The notes beneath the pieces were generated by a model. That model was not told where the DNA came from, made no database searches, and was given only the letters and a program-made list of their open reading frames with translations. From NCBI GenBank assembly GCA_043820985.1, contig JBDRDH010000070.1:1-64000 (forward strand): a stretch of DNA of 64,000 nucleotides. Direction: 5' to 3'. Positions 17,396-26,875 of the stretch are shown piece after piece. Position numbers and translations under genes: made by a program. This DNA is from JAAYXS01 sp043820985. Lineage in GTDB: Bacteria > Planctomycetota > Phycisphaerae > UBA1845 > Fen-1342. Within the stretch, counting starts at the first letter, position 1, and every line of letters starts with the position of its first letter.

Positions 17396-19303
17396 CTATG
17401 GCCTGTTCAGCGCCCGCTCGGCGTTTTCCAGCTCAATACGAATTTGATCGCTACCCGGTTCCAGACGTTGGGCGGTCTGGAAGGCGGTGACGGCGTCAGA
17501 GTAACGCTGTTGCCGCATACGGGTTAGGCCCAGGCCACGCCACGCCAGGACCAGATCCGGCTGGGCGTCGAGCGCCTGTTGGAAATGCTGGGCCGCCTCG
17601 TCCCACTGATTTTGCTGAAAGTACACCAGGCCCAGGTTGTAGTGTGCCAGGGGCTGACGCGGTTGCTCCTCGAGAACCAACTCGTACTGCGCGCGACCTT
17701 CGTCAAGCTGGCCCTGCCCTACCAACAGCAATCCCAGGCTGATCCGGGCCGCCACGAATTTCGGATTCAAATCCAAAGCCTGACGATAACAGGCCTCCGC
17801 TCCCGCCACATCTCCCCGCTTCTCCAATAACACACCTAATTCACGATGCGCCTTGAAGCGCCAGGGAGCATACTTTACTGCGGCGGCAAAATGCTCCTCG
17901 GCTGCGGCGACATCTCCTTGCCGGGCCAGGATCAACCCAAGGTTGTAGTGCGGCACCGCGTCTTTGGAGTCGAGACTCAGCATATAGCGATACAGCGTGA
18001 CCGAATCCCGCCAATGCTCTAGATGAGTGCGTACGCCGCGCGCTTCCAACGCCGCCAGTAACAACAGCACCACCACCGTTACGCCGCGCCAGAAACCGCG
18101 CCGATTAATCGTCGCACTGCGCTCCCACCACCAGCCCAACGCCGCCGCCAGAATCATCAAAAAGCCAAATGCCGGCAGATACGCGAATTTGTCAGCGGCG
18201 ATCACGTTTGTGAAGCCCACCAGCCCCAGCGTGGGAAATATCGCCACGAAGAAAAACAGCCAACCCACCGCTGGCACCCGTGTCCGGGGCCAGAACACCA
18301 CCAGCGCTGGCAGCAGAATACCAGTTCCAATCACACCGGCTAGAAACATGGGATGTGATAAAGTCAGCGAACTTGGAAACGCATAATGCCCCGACACCGC
18401 CACCGGCCAGAAGATCTTGTACAGGTAGAAGATCATATTGTGGCACAGCACCAGGGTAATGCGCGTCGTGGAATAATCCGTGGGAGCCGTGATTTGCGCG
18501 GTGCGGCTTTGTGATATCACCGTAATCGCAATGGCTACTCCCGCCATAGCCAGTAGCGGCAACTTTTCCAGCACAGCCCGCGCATTTAAGCGGCGCAAGG
18601 GCCAGTAATCCAGCAGCAGCAGCAACAACGGCAGTGGCGTCGCGGTCGGCTTGGCTAATAATGCCAGCAGAAATGTCACCAGCACGCCGCCATAGAGCCA
18701 GTAATTCCGCTTGCGCGTGTAGCCCACATAGCACAGCAGGCTCAGCAGCACGCCACAGCTCGCCAGCAGAGTCTTCCGCTCCGACACCCAGGCGACCGGC
18801 TCGACCGTCATGGGGTGCAAACCAAAGAGCAAGCCCACCAGGGCCGCCAGCCACATCCGCCGAAATAGCAGCCTCAGCAACACCACAACCAGGGCCGTGT
18901 TCAGGATATGCAGCATCAGACTGGTGCGATGAAACACGGCCAGTTTGTCGGGCCGACCGCCAAGGGCATAATCGACCATCAGGGATATCATGGATAAGGG
19001 TTGGTAATAGCCCCGTACCGTGGAGGGCTCCAGGACCTCGCTCAGGAAACGTTTTACCGAGTTCCAGCTCGGATTGCGCACCAGCGGGTTGTCGGTGAAA
19101 TATTGATTGTCGTCGATCGAGAGCGCCTGTGCCGACAGCACCGGGTAATAAGTCACCAGGACCACCGTGCAAACGCCGAGCAATAATCCCACGGCTCCCC
19201 ACCACTGCCTGGCGGATTTTCGAGCTGGTGTATCCAACGCTTTGGGGGCGGGGCGCGCGGTGTGTGTTGGTGATCGTTTATTACCCGACTTCCGCCTGGC
19301 CAT
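17396..19303 (-). CDS. TMTC-like polytopic membrane protein with C-terminal TPRs
   Basis: 635 residues. A basic N-terminus precedes about ten membrane segments (~35-420). The luminal-type signatures DDNQYFTDNPLVRNPSWNSV, YYQPLSMISLMVDY and HPMTVEPVAWVSERKTLLA match the bacterial relatives of eukaryotic TMTC proteins, a GT-C glycosyltransferase group. Five to six TPRs follow (~450-630, e.g. AVPHYNLGLILARQGDVAAA). The start at 19303 (MARRKSG) has GGAGG five bases upstream; an ATG 11 codons earlier lacks one. Protein O-glycosylation is a reasonable guess, not shown. Confidence 0.85.
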   Translation of the reverse strand: MARRKSGNKRSPTHTARPAPKALDTPARKSARQWWGAVGLLLGVCTVVLVTYYPVLSAQALSIDDNQYFTDNPLVRNPSWNSVKRFLSEVLEPSTVRGYYQPLSMISLMVDYALGGRPDKLAVFHRTSLMLHILNTALVVVLLRLLFRRMWLAALVGLLFGLHPMTVEPVAWVSERKTLLASCGVLLSLLCYVGYTRKRNYWLYGGVLVTFLLALLAKPTATPLPLLLLLLDYWPLRRLNARAVLEKLPLLAMAGVAIAITVISQSRTAQITAPTDYSTTRITLVLCHNMIFYLYKIFWPVAVSGHYAFPSSLTLSHPMFLAGVIGTGILLPALVVFWPRTRVPAVGWLFFFVAIFPTLGLVGFTNVIAADKFAYLPAFGFLMILAAALGWWWERSATINRRGFWRGVTVVVLLLLAALEARGVRTHLEHWRDSVTLYRYMLSLDSKDAVPHYNLGLILARQGDVAAAEEHFAAAVKYAPWRFKAHRELGVLLEKRGDVAGAEACYRQALDLNPKFVAARISLGLLLVGQGQLDEGRAQYELVLEEQPRQPLAHYNLGLVYFQQNQWDEAAQHFQQALDAQPDLVLAWRGLGLTRMRQQRYSDAVTAFQTAQRLEPGSDQIRIELENAERALNRP

Positions 19304-19353
19304 GCATCCTCCCCGCCGAGTATTCGGCGGTTTCAAAAACGATCCATTGTCAG

Positions 19354-19408
19354 CGGGAGGGTGAGGCTCCTGCCGAGCCGCGGCACGCCGGGAGGCTCGC
19401 CCTCCCGG
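19354..19408. repeat. REP-like long inverted repeat
   Basis: CGGGAGGGTGAG at the left end pairs with CTCGCCCTCCCG at the right end around an inner GAGGCTCCTGCCGAGCC arm. It lies between the TMTC-like and PP2C genes. A one-armed copy is at 48767-48793. Such elements recur between planctomycete genes. Confidence 0.65.
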
Positions 19409-19417
19409 GGTAATGGA

Positions 19418-21565
19418 CTATTGCTGAATCCGCTCTACTGGCTCCACAACCTTGATAACCACCAACGTGATATCATCAGTCTGTGCGAAAGTTCCCCGGA
19501 AAGCCGCCACCGCATCGGTAATGCCAGTGCTGATGTCGTGGGCTGATTCCGTTTGCTTCTGTCGGATAATCGCGTACATACGCTCTTTGCCAAACATGTC
19601 TCTGGCGTTATCGCGCGCTTCCCAGATACCATCGGTACCGATCACCAATATATCATTTGGAGCGATCGGCGCTGGACCATATTCTTTGTAGTGCCAGTCT
19701 GGGCTGATCCCCAACACGAGATCGTTACCCCCGAGTTCATCGAACGAGTCAGACGCCGTCCTATAGACAACGATCGGATCATGACCGGCGTTCGCCCAGC
19801 GCACGTTGCGCGCCTGGCCATCCACCAGCAGATAACACAGGGACATGAATTTGTCGGACGGCACATCAGCGGATAAGTGCCGATTGATGTGACTCAACAG
19901 TTTACCCAGGTGCCCCAACTCGCCAGCCCGGCCGCGCAACAATGCTCTGGCTGTCGCCATCAACAAGGCCGCGGCGATGCCGTGACCGGTGACATCCCCC
20001 ACCGCCACTCCCAGACAACACTTGTTCAACGCCGATAGTTCGACAAAGTCATAGTAGTCTCCGCCAGTCTCGTCACAGTAGATACTACACCCCGCGATAT
20101 CCAGGCCCTCCACCTCCGGCGATTCCTCGGGCAGCAGGCTTTGCTGCACTTCCATCGCCAGGGTTAGTGACTGCTTGAGTCGCAGACTCTCGCGCAACTG
20201 TGGCAGCATCTGGTTAACGGTGGTTCCGAGTTGCCCCAACTCATCCCGCGATGTGATATTGGTCGAGGTTTCCAGATCACCCGCCGCGATACGGCGTGCG
20301 GCCGCCGCCAGTTCCTGAATGGGCCGGGTAAATTGACGCGACACCAGCACGGACAAGACAAATACCACCAGAATGACGCCGGTGACCACGGCAATCATCA
20401 AGGCCTGGTGAGCACTCATGCGCTGGTGAACTTGCGCCTCAGCGGCCTGCGCCCGCCACAGCACATCCTCACAGGGCACCACTACCAGCAGAGCCGATCC
20501 GGCCCTTTCCAACGCGCTGTAAGCCCATAAGGTCTCGCGACCATTGTACGGCATGTAACGCACGCTGGAACGCTCATCGAGCAGATCGTCGAAAAACTCG
20601 TCAATCCGCTCGGCATCGGGTGACACCAGCTCCCGGATCTCGAGGGGCACTTCCCACTGCGTGCCGGTGGTGTAATCCTGGTGGGCCATGATGTGGATCA
20701 CGCGGCGGTTCTTCCGGTCATCGATACGTGGAATAACGATCATCGTTTCCGCGGTGCGCGCCCATTCCGCGGGCAATTCGACCGAACCCAGCAGGTCCGT
20801 GATACGAATATCAATACCAGTCACTCCCGCGAAGCTGCCATCCGGCCAGCGTACCGGCATGGAAGCATTCAGTATCACTTGTCGCGTCGGGGCATCGACC
20901 GTGGGCGGATTCCAGGTCAGCGTACCATTCTCCATGGCATTCCGATACCACAGGCGCGCGCGCGGATCGTAGCCCGGCGGATAGTGTCCATGGCCCGGAT
21001 ATGAGCAATGCACCCCACTGGTCAGTGTCGTGAATTGCCAGTGGATCAAATTCGCCTGGGACTCGTATATCAGGCGGTAAGTCGCCGGCATCACCGACAG
21101 ACGGACCAGTTCGTCGGCGACCGCCGCCCGCGCGACACCCGGCGCCAGGATGTAATTCTGATGCTCCAGGCTGATACGCATCGGTATCCGCGCGCCGTCA
21201 GCCGCGCTTCGCGCATGTTTATCTGAGGTGAGCAAGCCGGGCAGTTCGTCGTCAGACTCGAACTCCTCGACAAAATGAAGCTCGGCCGCGGCGGGAACCG
21301 GAGCGGCGAGACAGCGCTCGACTTCCCGCGCCTGGATACGCAGATTGTGCTCCGTCAGAGCGCCGGCCCGCACCAGCAGCTTGCTTTGATCGTGTACGGT
21401 TTGCAACAGAATGCGTTGCGCATCGTCTTGTAACGAGGCGCGCACTTCGGCCGCCAGATCGTTACCCAGACTGCGACCGGCATCCTGCCCGATCCAGATG
21501 GCAATCCCCAACGGCACCAGAGAAATGGTGAGCAGCAGAATCAGCAGTTTCCAGCGGATACGCAT
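19418..21565 (-). CDS. Membrane PP2C (SpoIIE-type) phosphatase with Cache and HAMP domains
   Basis: 715 residues. Transmembrane helix 1 (~8-25), a ~330-residue extracytoplasmic Cache-like sensor (YDPRARLWYRNAMENGTLTW and SFAGVTGIDIRITDL are typical dCache phrases), helix 2 (~390-412, ALMIAVVTGVILVVFVLSVL), a HAMP linker, then a PPM/SpoIIE phosphatase (~480-705). Metal-binding acidic motifs are visible: CDETGGDYYDF, GVAVGDVTGHG, LVIGTDGIWEA and QTDDITLVVI. It should dephosphorylate Ser/Thr in response to an external ligand. A plausible target is an anti-sigma antagonist, but none is encoded nearby. Confidence 0.92.
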   Translation of the reverse strand: MRIRWKLLILLLTISLVPLGIAIWIGQDAGRSLGNDLAAEVRASLQDDAQRILLQTVHDQSKLLVRAGALTEHNLRIQAREVERCLAAPVPAAAELHFVEEFESDDELPGLLTSDKHARSAADGARIPMRISLEHQNYILAPGVARAAVADELVRLSVMPATYRLIYESQANLIHWQFTTLTSGVHCSYPGHGHYPPGYDPRARLWYRNAMENGTLTWNPPTVDAPTRQVILNASMPVRWPDGSFAGVTGIDIRITDLLGSVELPAEWARTAETMIVIPRIDDRKNRRVIHIMAHQDYTTGTQWEVPLEIRELVSPDAERIDEFFDDLLDERSSVRYMPYNGRETLWAYSALERAGSALLVVVPCEDVLWRAQAAEAQVHQRMSAHQALMIAVVTGVILVVFVLSVLVSRQFTRPIQELAAAARRIAAGDLETSTNITSRDELGQLGTTVNQMLPQLRESLRLKQSLTLAMEVQQSLLPEESPEVEGLDIAGCSIYCDETGGDYYDFVELSALNKCCLGVAVGDVTGHGIAAALLMATARALLRGRAGELGHLGKLLSHINRHLSADVPSDKFMSLCYLLVDGQARNVRWANAGHDPIVVYRTASDSFDELGGNDLVLGISPDWHYKEYGPAPIAPNDILVIGTDGIWEARDNARDMFGKERMYAIIRQKQTESAHDISTGITDAVAAFRGTFAQTDDITLVVIKVVEPVERIQQ

Positions 21566-21645
21566 GGCAGCTACATGATACGTGTGGCGTAGATGGTTCT
21601 CTACACTGTTTCGTGCACAGATCTATAGATAGTCGCCTCGGCCGG

Positions 21646-22533
21646 CTATACATCCAGCGCCAGGTCCAGCACCGGGGCCGAGTGCGTCAGGGCACCCACG
21701 GAGATGCGATCTATGCCGGTGGCGGCGATCTCCCGCACATCATCCAGCCCGACGCAACCGCTGGCTTCAAGCTCCAACCGACTACGGTTCAGGCTGTCAC
21801 GGTGAGCGACGGCGGCCCGCATATCCGCCAGCGAGAAGTTATCCAACAGGACAATATCAACACTCGCGACCTGACAGACCTCGTAAAATTGTGACAGGCT
21901 GTCAACTTCCACTTCGACAAACGCCGGTTGCGTGGGGCAGCACCGCAACCACTCGTCCAGGACCGTAGGCAGGTCCGACGAGGGAACGCCCGCCAGGTGG
22001 TTATCCTTGATCAGAATCGCATCATAAAGACCAAAGCGATGATTATGCCCACCCCCGGCGCGGACGGCGTACTTATCAAGTTGCCGCCAGCCCGGTAAGG
22101 TCTTGCGCGTATCCAGGATCTTCACCCGCGGATCAACCTGCCGCGCGGCATCGACGAATCGCCGTGTCAATGTCGCCACCCCACTCATGCGACCCAGGAA
22201 ATTCAGCAGCGTACGCTCGACAGTCAGCAAGGCGGCGTGCGCTCCGTGAACGGTCGCGACGCAGGTATCCGCCGCGACAATATCACCATCGCGATATGCG
22301 CGTCCCTCAACCGCCAGCGGGCGGAATTCCAACGGCTGCCCCAGGCGATCAGAAAAAGTCTGGCAAATCAGCGGCGCCAACTCCATTCCACAGATCACCC
22401 CACCCTGTCGGAGTACTAATCGACCGGCCGATTCCGATGTCCGCCCCAGCAGCGCCGATGTAATGTCACCATGCGCCCCGAGGTCCTCCTGACAGGCAGC
22501 TTTGACCAACTCTATAGTCTGAGCAGACCACAT
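21646..22533 (-). CDS. nadC: Nicotinate-nucleotide pyrophosphorylase (carboxylating)
   Basis: 295 residues. Converts quinolinate and PRPP to nicotinate mononucleotide, the step after NadA. Signatures: LLNFLGRMSGVATLT, the active-site stretch KILDTRKTLPGWRQLDKYAV, GGGHNHRFGLYDAILIKDNH, VEVEVDSL, VLLDNF, LEASGCVGLDDV and the C-terminal GALTHSAPVLDLALD. Full family length. It lies 46 bases upstream of the next gene on its strand side (enoyl-CoA hydratase lies upstream, PP2C downstream), with no shared pathway with either. Confidence 0.95.
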   Translation of the reverse strand: MWSAQTIELVKAACQEDLGAHGDITSALLGRTSESAGRLVLRQGGVICGMELAPLICQTFSDRLGQPLEFRPLAVEGRAYRDGDIVAADTCVATVHGAHAALLTVERTLLNFLGRMSGVATLTRRFVDAARQVDPRVKILDTRKTLPGWRQLDKYAVRAGGGHNHRFGLYDAILIKDNHLAGVPSSDLPTVLDEWLRCCPTQPAFVEVEVDSLSQFYEVCQVASVDIVLLDNFSLADMRAAVAHRDSLNRSRLELEASGCVGLDDVREIAATGIDRISVGALTHSAPVLDLALDV

Positions 22534-22579
22534 ATCTCCACACTACTCCTGTCGCCCGGCGGTTCCCGTTAACCGGCAA

Positions 22580-23389
22580 CTACTTACCGCTAAAGCGTGG
22601 TGGACGTTTCTCCAGGAATGCCCGCAAGCCCTCTTGATGGTCGGCCGTGGAGAGTGCGATTTCCTGAAGATCGGCCTCAAACTCCAATTGCTCTTTCAAT
22701 CCAACCAACTGGGCGTGATTGAGAGCCCGTTTGATCAGACTAATCGCTCGCGGCGGCGACGCAACCAGCCGGCGAGCCATTTGCCGCGTAACCTCCGGCA
22801 ACTCCTCGTCGGCTACCACCTGGTTGAGCAGCCCCCATTGTAGTGCTTTTTCAGCCGAGACCGACTCGCCTAAAAAGCACATTTCCGCCGCGCGGGCATA
22901 GCCTACTTGATGTATCAGCGCCGTGGTGGCTCCCATGTCCGGGACCAGCCCGACATGCACGAAGGCCACCACCAGCGACGCACTGCTGGCCGCGATGCGC
23001 ATGTCGGCCGCCAGGGCCAGACTCACGCCCGCGCCGGCCGCCACACCATTGATCGCCGCCAGCACCGGCTTATCCATGGTACGCAGACGCACTATCACCG
23101 GGTTGTAATACTGTCGCAATATCGTGGCTACGTCCGGGTCGGCGTCCGGTGTTCCGGCCGGGCGGGCCAGATCCTTGAGATCCTGCCCGGCGCAGAAAGC
23201 ACGGCCATTGCCGGTCAGCACCACGCAGCGCACTTCGTCGGCTAGCTGAGCCCAGCTCAAGGCTTCGGTCAACTCCATACCCATAGTGACCGTCAGTGCG
23301 TTCAGCGCCGCCGGGCGGTTCAACGTGACGGTGAAGACGCCATCGGCGGCGGTGGTCTGGATCGTCTCAAATGATGTCGGCTCCGACAT
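22580..23389 (-). CDS. Enoyl-CoA hydratase/isomerase family protein, PaaG-like
   Basis: 269 residues of the crotonase fold. Oxyanion-hole segments AFCAGQDLKDLA and AINGVAAGAGVSLALAADM are present, and VGLVPDMGATTALIHQVGYARA follows. The AGQDL phrase is typical of PaaG (epoxyphenylacetyl-CoA isomerase) relatives, but substrate cannot be settled because no other phenylacetate or beta-oxidation gene is near. ATG at 23389, 47 bases before nadC. Confidence 0.88.
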   Translation of the reverse strand: MSEPTSFETIQTTAADGVFTVTLNRPAALNALTVTMGMELTEALSWAQLADEVRCVVLTGNGRAFCAGQDLKDLARPAGTPDADPDVATILRQYYNPVIVRLRTMDKPVLAAINGVAAGAGVSLALAADMRIAASSASLVVAFVHVGLVPDMGATTALIHQVGYARAAEMCFLGESVSAEKALQWGLLNQVVADEELPEVTRQMARRLVASPPRAISLIKRALNHAQLVGLKEQLEFEADLQEIALSTADHQEGLRAFLEKRPPRFSGK

Positions 23390-23429
23390 GCTGATACCCC
23401 ATGCAATTCATCCACATCAGTGTTTGGTG

Positions 23430-24569
23430 CTACTGATCCTCGCTGGGAGGAGTTTTATCCGCTGGTGGCCGTTGCTCTTCCGGATGGGTCAGACCGGTGG
23501 CATAGGCCAGGGTCGCCATCAACAGGCAGATAATCAGGTACAGCGGGATGGCGTAGCGCGTGCGTATGACCGTCACCAGCAAACCAACTGCCACGAAAAA
23601 TGTCGTCAACAGATAGGCGATGAAGACCGTCCGACGAACGGAAATACCGCGCTGCACGAGCTGATCGTAAAAATGGCTGCGATCGCCCTCGAAAATTGAA
23701 CGCCCGCTGCGCCACCGACGAAACATGGCCAGGGCCGTATCAAACACCGGCAGCGCGAAGATCATCAGCGCTCCAATCACCCAGCGAAACACACCCCGCT
23801 CGGCGAAGAGCACGATTAACATGCCGCAGTTGTAACCCAGCAGCATGCTGCCCGCGTCACCCATGAAGATCCGCGCCGGATTGAAGTTCCACGGTAAAAA
23901 GCCAATCGCGGCGCCCAGCATGGCGATCGACAGGATCAGGCGCACCGGATCGCCCGCCGCGCTGAACTCCCACACCGCCAGGTGGCCCGCCAGCAGGAAG
24001 AAGCCCAGCGAGATGATGGCGGTAACCCCCGAGCACAGTCCATCCAGCCCGTCGATCATGTTCGCCGAGTTACACGCCCCCAGCACCAGGATTATGCTGA
24101 TTAAAATCGAGGCGGGCACCGCCAGAATCGGGGGGATATGAATATTGAGTGGTGGCGGCGAAAAGAATGAGTCCACCAGGCTCCAGCCGGCCCCGGTCAC
24201 GATCAGAACCGTGGCAATGATGCCCGTGCCAATCAACAGGCGCAGCTTTGGCGATACACCCCGCACATCATCGATCAGGCCCAAAATCGAGATCGCCACG
24301 CCGCCCAGCAGCACTGGCAGGAGAAAATGCCAGTCCACGGCCTGGTTGCTCAGCGCCAACACCAGAGCCACCATCCAAGCCAGGCAAATCGCCGTCCCGC
24401 CCAGATACGGCGTCGCCTTGCCATGCGGCTTGAGGAACGTGTCGGGATAATCCATCACGCCAAAGCGCTTCGCGACGCGCATCGCTAACGGAGTGGCGAA
24501 CACGGCGACAACAAAAGCCGCCCACCCGTAGCTCTGATATTCCTGCACAACCTGCCAGAACACATCCAT
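23430..24569 (-). CDS. WecA/TagO-type undecaprenyl-phosphate sugar-1-phosphate transferase
   Basis: About 379 residues, ten or eleven membrane helices, polyprenyl-phosphate N-acetylhexosamine-1-phosphate transferase family (with MraY). It attaches the first sugar of a surface polysaccharide to the lipid carrier. Key motifs: the Mg-binding LIDDVRGVSPKLRLL, CNSANMIDGLDGLCSG, FMGDAGSMLLGYNCG and GDRSHFYDQLVQRG. The ATG at 24569 (MDVFWQVVQ) gives the family N-terminus; the 45 codons before it look non-coding. A terminator-like hairpin lies 60 bases upstream. Confidence 0.9.
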   Translation of the reverse strand: MDVFWQVVQEYQSYGWAAFVVAVFATPLAMRVAKRFGVMDYPDTFLKPHGKATPYLGGTAICLAWMVALVLALSNQAVDWHFLLPVLLGGVAISILGLIDDVRGVSPKLRLLIGTGIIATVLIVTGAGWSLVDSFFSPPPLNIHIPPILAVPASILISIILVLGACNSANMIDGLDGLCSGVTAIISLGFFLLAGHLAVWEFSAAGDPVRLILSIAMLGAAIGFLPWNFNPARIFMGDAGSMLLGYNCGMLIVLFAERGVFRWVIGALMIFALPVFDTALAMFRRWRSGRSIFEGDRSHFYDQLVQRGISVRRTVFIAYLLTTFFVAVGLLVTVIRTRYAIPLYLIICLLMATLAYATGLTHPEEQRPPADKTPPSEDQ

Positions 24570-24625
24570 GACGCCGGTAATATAACACTCTTTGGGTTGT
24601 AATGAGAAATGCTCTCGTGAGTTAG

Positions 24626-24657
24626 AAAAGTGGCCCGCCACGGATGTGACGGGCCAC
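24626..24657 (-). terminator. Hairpin plus T-run reading toward the WecA-type gene
   Basis: GTGGCCCG (24630-24637) pairs with CGGGCCAC (24650-24657), extended by CAC/GTG near the loop. On the minus strand it is followed by TTTTC, the form of an intrinsic terminator. No gene lies upstream on that strand for 600 bases, so it may end a small RNA or act as an attenuator in the leader of the transferase gene. Confidence 0.55.
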
Positions 24658-25353
24658 CCGCCTATGCCCAGGTATTCGCCCTGTTCGCACGAGTTGCCGG
24701 CCATACTCTGCGAGCGGGTGCGCCTGAATGCTCGGTACCCACCACACTCCGGCGCTTCCTTCCCGGAAACCGCCAGAGCCCTCCTTCAACCCTCCTCAGA
24801 ACAGGATTACCAAGTCAGGCGCGGGCACGGCGTAAACCTTCTTGACCATAACGTTGTTGTCGCGGCTCGGACAACTGGGGATGTCCGATGAATGCGCGGC
24901 ACGTCACGCGCCAGACATCCACGGATAAGTCAGCAGCTCCCACACCAATGGCTGTCAAGCCACCTTACCCAGCAAAGCTCGATACTAGTTCACACGTATC
25001 ACTCCACTAAATGCACGTGAAACGTAAAAGTCAATCTATTCCCGGCAGACACCCCGATCAGCCAGCTTCCGGTAATATGTGGATTCGGTGATATCAGGGG
25101 GGCGCGATAAATTGTTAACCGGGTACCCGCAATCCCCTAATATGCTATTTCAGGACGGTCACCAGGACGCACGTCGCGCTTCCCGGGTACTTAATATCAG
25201 AGAATCCGGGCAGCTATATTGCACACAATACACACCAAGCCTCCTATGATCCTATGGAACCGTGCCACCCCAGAGCATTTCTCATTGATTTGAGTGCTGG
25301 CACGAGCAAAAATAGTAGTGGAACTGCAATCTGAGCCATCACGGAGTTTGGTG
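24658..25353. other. Gene-free stretch
   Basis: Nearly 700 bases without a convincing open reading frame. The minus strand contains one short in-frame run ending MVKKVYAVPAPDLVILF and a stop near 24796, too short and isolated to call. No RNA family is recognised. A terminator-like hairpin bounds its left end. Confidence 0.5.
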
Positions 25354-26835
25354 ATGAACAAGCAATGCGCTGGTAGGTGGATGGGTCTCGGTCTGTTAAT
25401 TATCACACTGACAACCTGGCCGGCAATCGCTGAAGAGATCGTTGTGCAAAACGACTCCATCCCCGACGCGGGCGGCGAAGTCGTTATCGTCGGCAATTTC
25501 ATCCAGGGAGAAATGGCCGGTGCCCGCCTGACGTCGCCCTGCGATGGCACGCTGGTAGCCGTACAGATTTTGTGGCTGGAAGGCACCCCGGGCCATGGCC
25601 AGAGCCTCGAACAGGCTATCCGCGTCTACGATGGTGCCAGCTTCCCCGTTCCAGGACCGCAGTTGGAGATATTGGAAGGCCCGGTCATGACGCCGGGCTA
25701 CTGGAACGAGTTCCGCTACCTGGACGAAGCCCAGACCCTCCCGTTGGAGGTATCGCTCTCTGCCGGCCAGAACTTCGTCGTGGCGCTTGAGTTCTACAAC
25801 CCGACTGACGTCGGCAACGGCGGCCCGAGTGTGGTCAGGGATGTTGATGGCTGCCAGAACGGTCGCAACGTGCTCTACGGCGACATCGGCATGGGTATGC
25901 AGTGGTACAACTTCTGCCCGATTATCCTCTACGGTGACATCGCCATCCGCGCCATCATTGACTGCCCCGGAGCCACCGGCGCCTGCTGCTACAGCGACGG
26001 CATCTGCGCCGACGACATCGAGGAAGATGACTGCATCGCCGAGTTCGGCGCCACCTGGCACGAGGGTCTGACCTGTGCCGAGATCACCTGCGAACCGCGC
26101 GGAGCCTGCTGCCGCATGGGCGGCTGTCTGCAACTGGTCGCTCCCGCGGACTGCGCCGCGATCGGCGGTACGTACGCCGGAGACGGTACCGACTGCAACG
26201 ACGACGTCTGCGTCGAAGGTGCCTGCTGCATTATCGAAACCGGCGAATGTATCGAGAACTTCGGCTTCGAGTGTGATGCCATCGGGGGGGTGTTCCAGGG
26301 TCCGGGCACGACCTGCACGCCCAATCCGTGTCCGCAACCCCCGGGCGCCTGTTGCTTCAACGAGTTCTGCCTCACCGATCAGACCGAGGCCGATTGCGTC
26401 GGTTCCGGCGGCGAGTGGGTCGGCCCCTGGACTGACTGCGGTCCGCCGAATCCCTGCATCGCAAGTACGGCGGTCTGCTGCCACGGCTACGTCTGCTATG
26501 ACGTCGACCCCGACGATCCGCAGGATCCGCACAACGAAACCCAGTGCCTCGCCGCCGGCGGCACGTATATCGCCGATGACACCTGTGCGACCAGCCCGTG
26601 CGACTGCGGCGGCACGGACTACCGCGGCGATTCCAACTGCCTCGCGGATGGACCGAATTCTTACGACATCGATCACTTTATTGAGGCGGTCGGCACCCCC
26701 GCCGCCTGGATCGTAAGCCACGCGTGTAATCTGTTCTGCGCGAACGACATCAACTGCGACGGCGAAGTGAACGCCTACGACATTGACTGGTTCATCAACT
26801 GCGTCGGCACGGGCGCCTGCGCCCCATGCCCATAA
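25354..26835 (+). CDS. Secreted Cys-rich repeat protein with C-terminal dockerin-like module
   Basis: 493 residues from ATG 25354, with GGAG seven bases upstream. A signal peptide (~1-27, ending AIAEE) precedes a beta-rich domain of ~175 residues (VQNDSIPDAGGEVVIVGNF). Then come about five repeats of 35-50 residues starting GACC (GACCYSDGICADD, GACCRMGGCLQL, GACCIIETGECI, GACCFNEFCLTD, AVCCHGYVCYD), each with about six Cys likely in disulfides. The end (DIDHFIEAVGTP ... DINCDGEVNAYDIDWFINCVG) is a pair of Asp-rich dockerin-type calcium loops. This layout is typical of Phycisphaerae exported proteins. Role unknown; cell-surface or extracellular. Confidence 0.88.
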   Translation: MNKQCAGRWMGLGLLIITLTTWPAIAEEIVVQNDSIPDAGGEVVIVGNFIQGEMAGARLTSPCDGTLVAVQILWLEGTPGHGQSLEQAIRVYDGASFPVPGPQLEILEGPVMTPGYWNEFRYLDEAQTLPLEVSLSAGQNFVVALEFYNPTDVGNGGPSVVRDVDGCQNGRNVLYGDIGMGMQWYNFCPIILYGDIAIRAIIDCPGATGACCYSDGICADDIEEDDCIAEFGATWHEGLTCAEITCEPRGACCRMGGCLQLVAPADCAAIGGTYAGDGTDCNDDVCVEGACCIIETGECIENFGFECDAIGGVFQGPGTTCTPNPCPQPPGACCFNEFCLTDQTEADCVGSGGEWVGPWTDCGPPNPCIASTAVCCHGYVCYDVDPDDPQDPHNETQCLAAGGTYIADDTCATSPCDCGGTDYRGDSNCLADGPNSYDIDHFIEAVGTPAAWIVSHACNLFCANDINCDGEVNAYDIDWFINCVGTGACAPCP

Positions 26836-26849
26836 CCTAACCAACCCGG

Positions 26850-26871
26850 CGGCGCCCTATCGCGGGCGCCG
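26850..26871 (+). terminator. Hairpin after the dockerin gene, no T-run
   Basis: CGGCGCCC and GGGCGCCG form a perfect 8-base-pair stem with a 6-base loop, 15 bases after the stop codon. There is no following run of T, so termination efficiency is uncertain. Confidence 0.5.
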
Positions 26872-26875
26872 TCAA

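Noticed and set aside
24756..24850. Short minus-strand frame ending MVKKVYAVPAPDLVILF
   Set aside because: Only about 31 codons from the preceding stop, no ribosome site, no family recognised.
25396..26844. 482-residue minus-strand open frame opposite the dockerin gene
   Set aside because: It is the Val/Ala/Asp-rich mirror of the Cys-rich repeats, has no domain likeness and the plus strand has signal peptide, repeats and dockerin loops.
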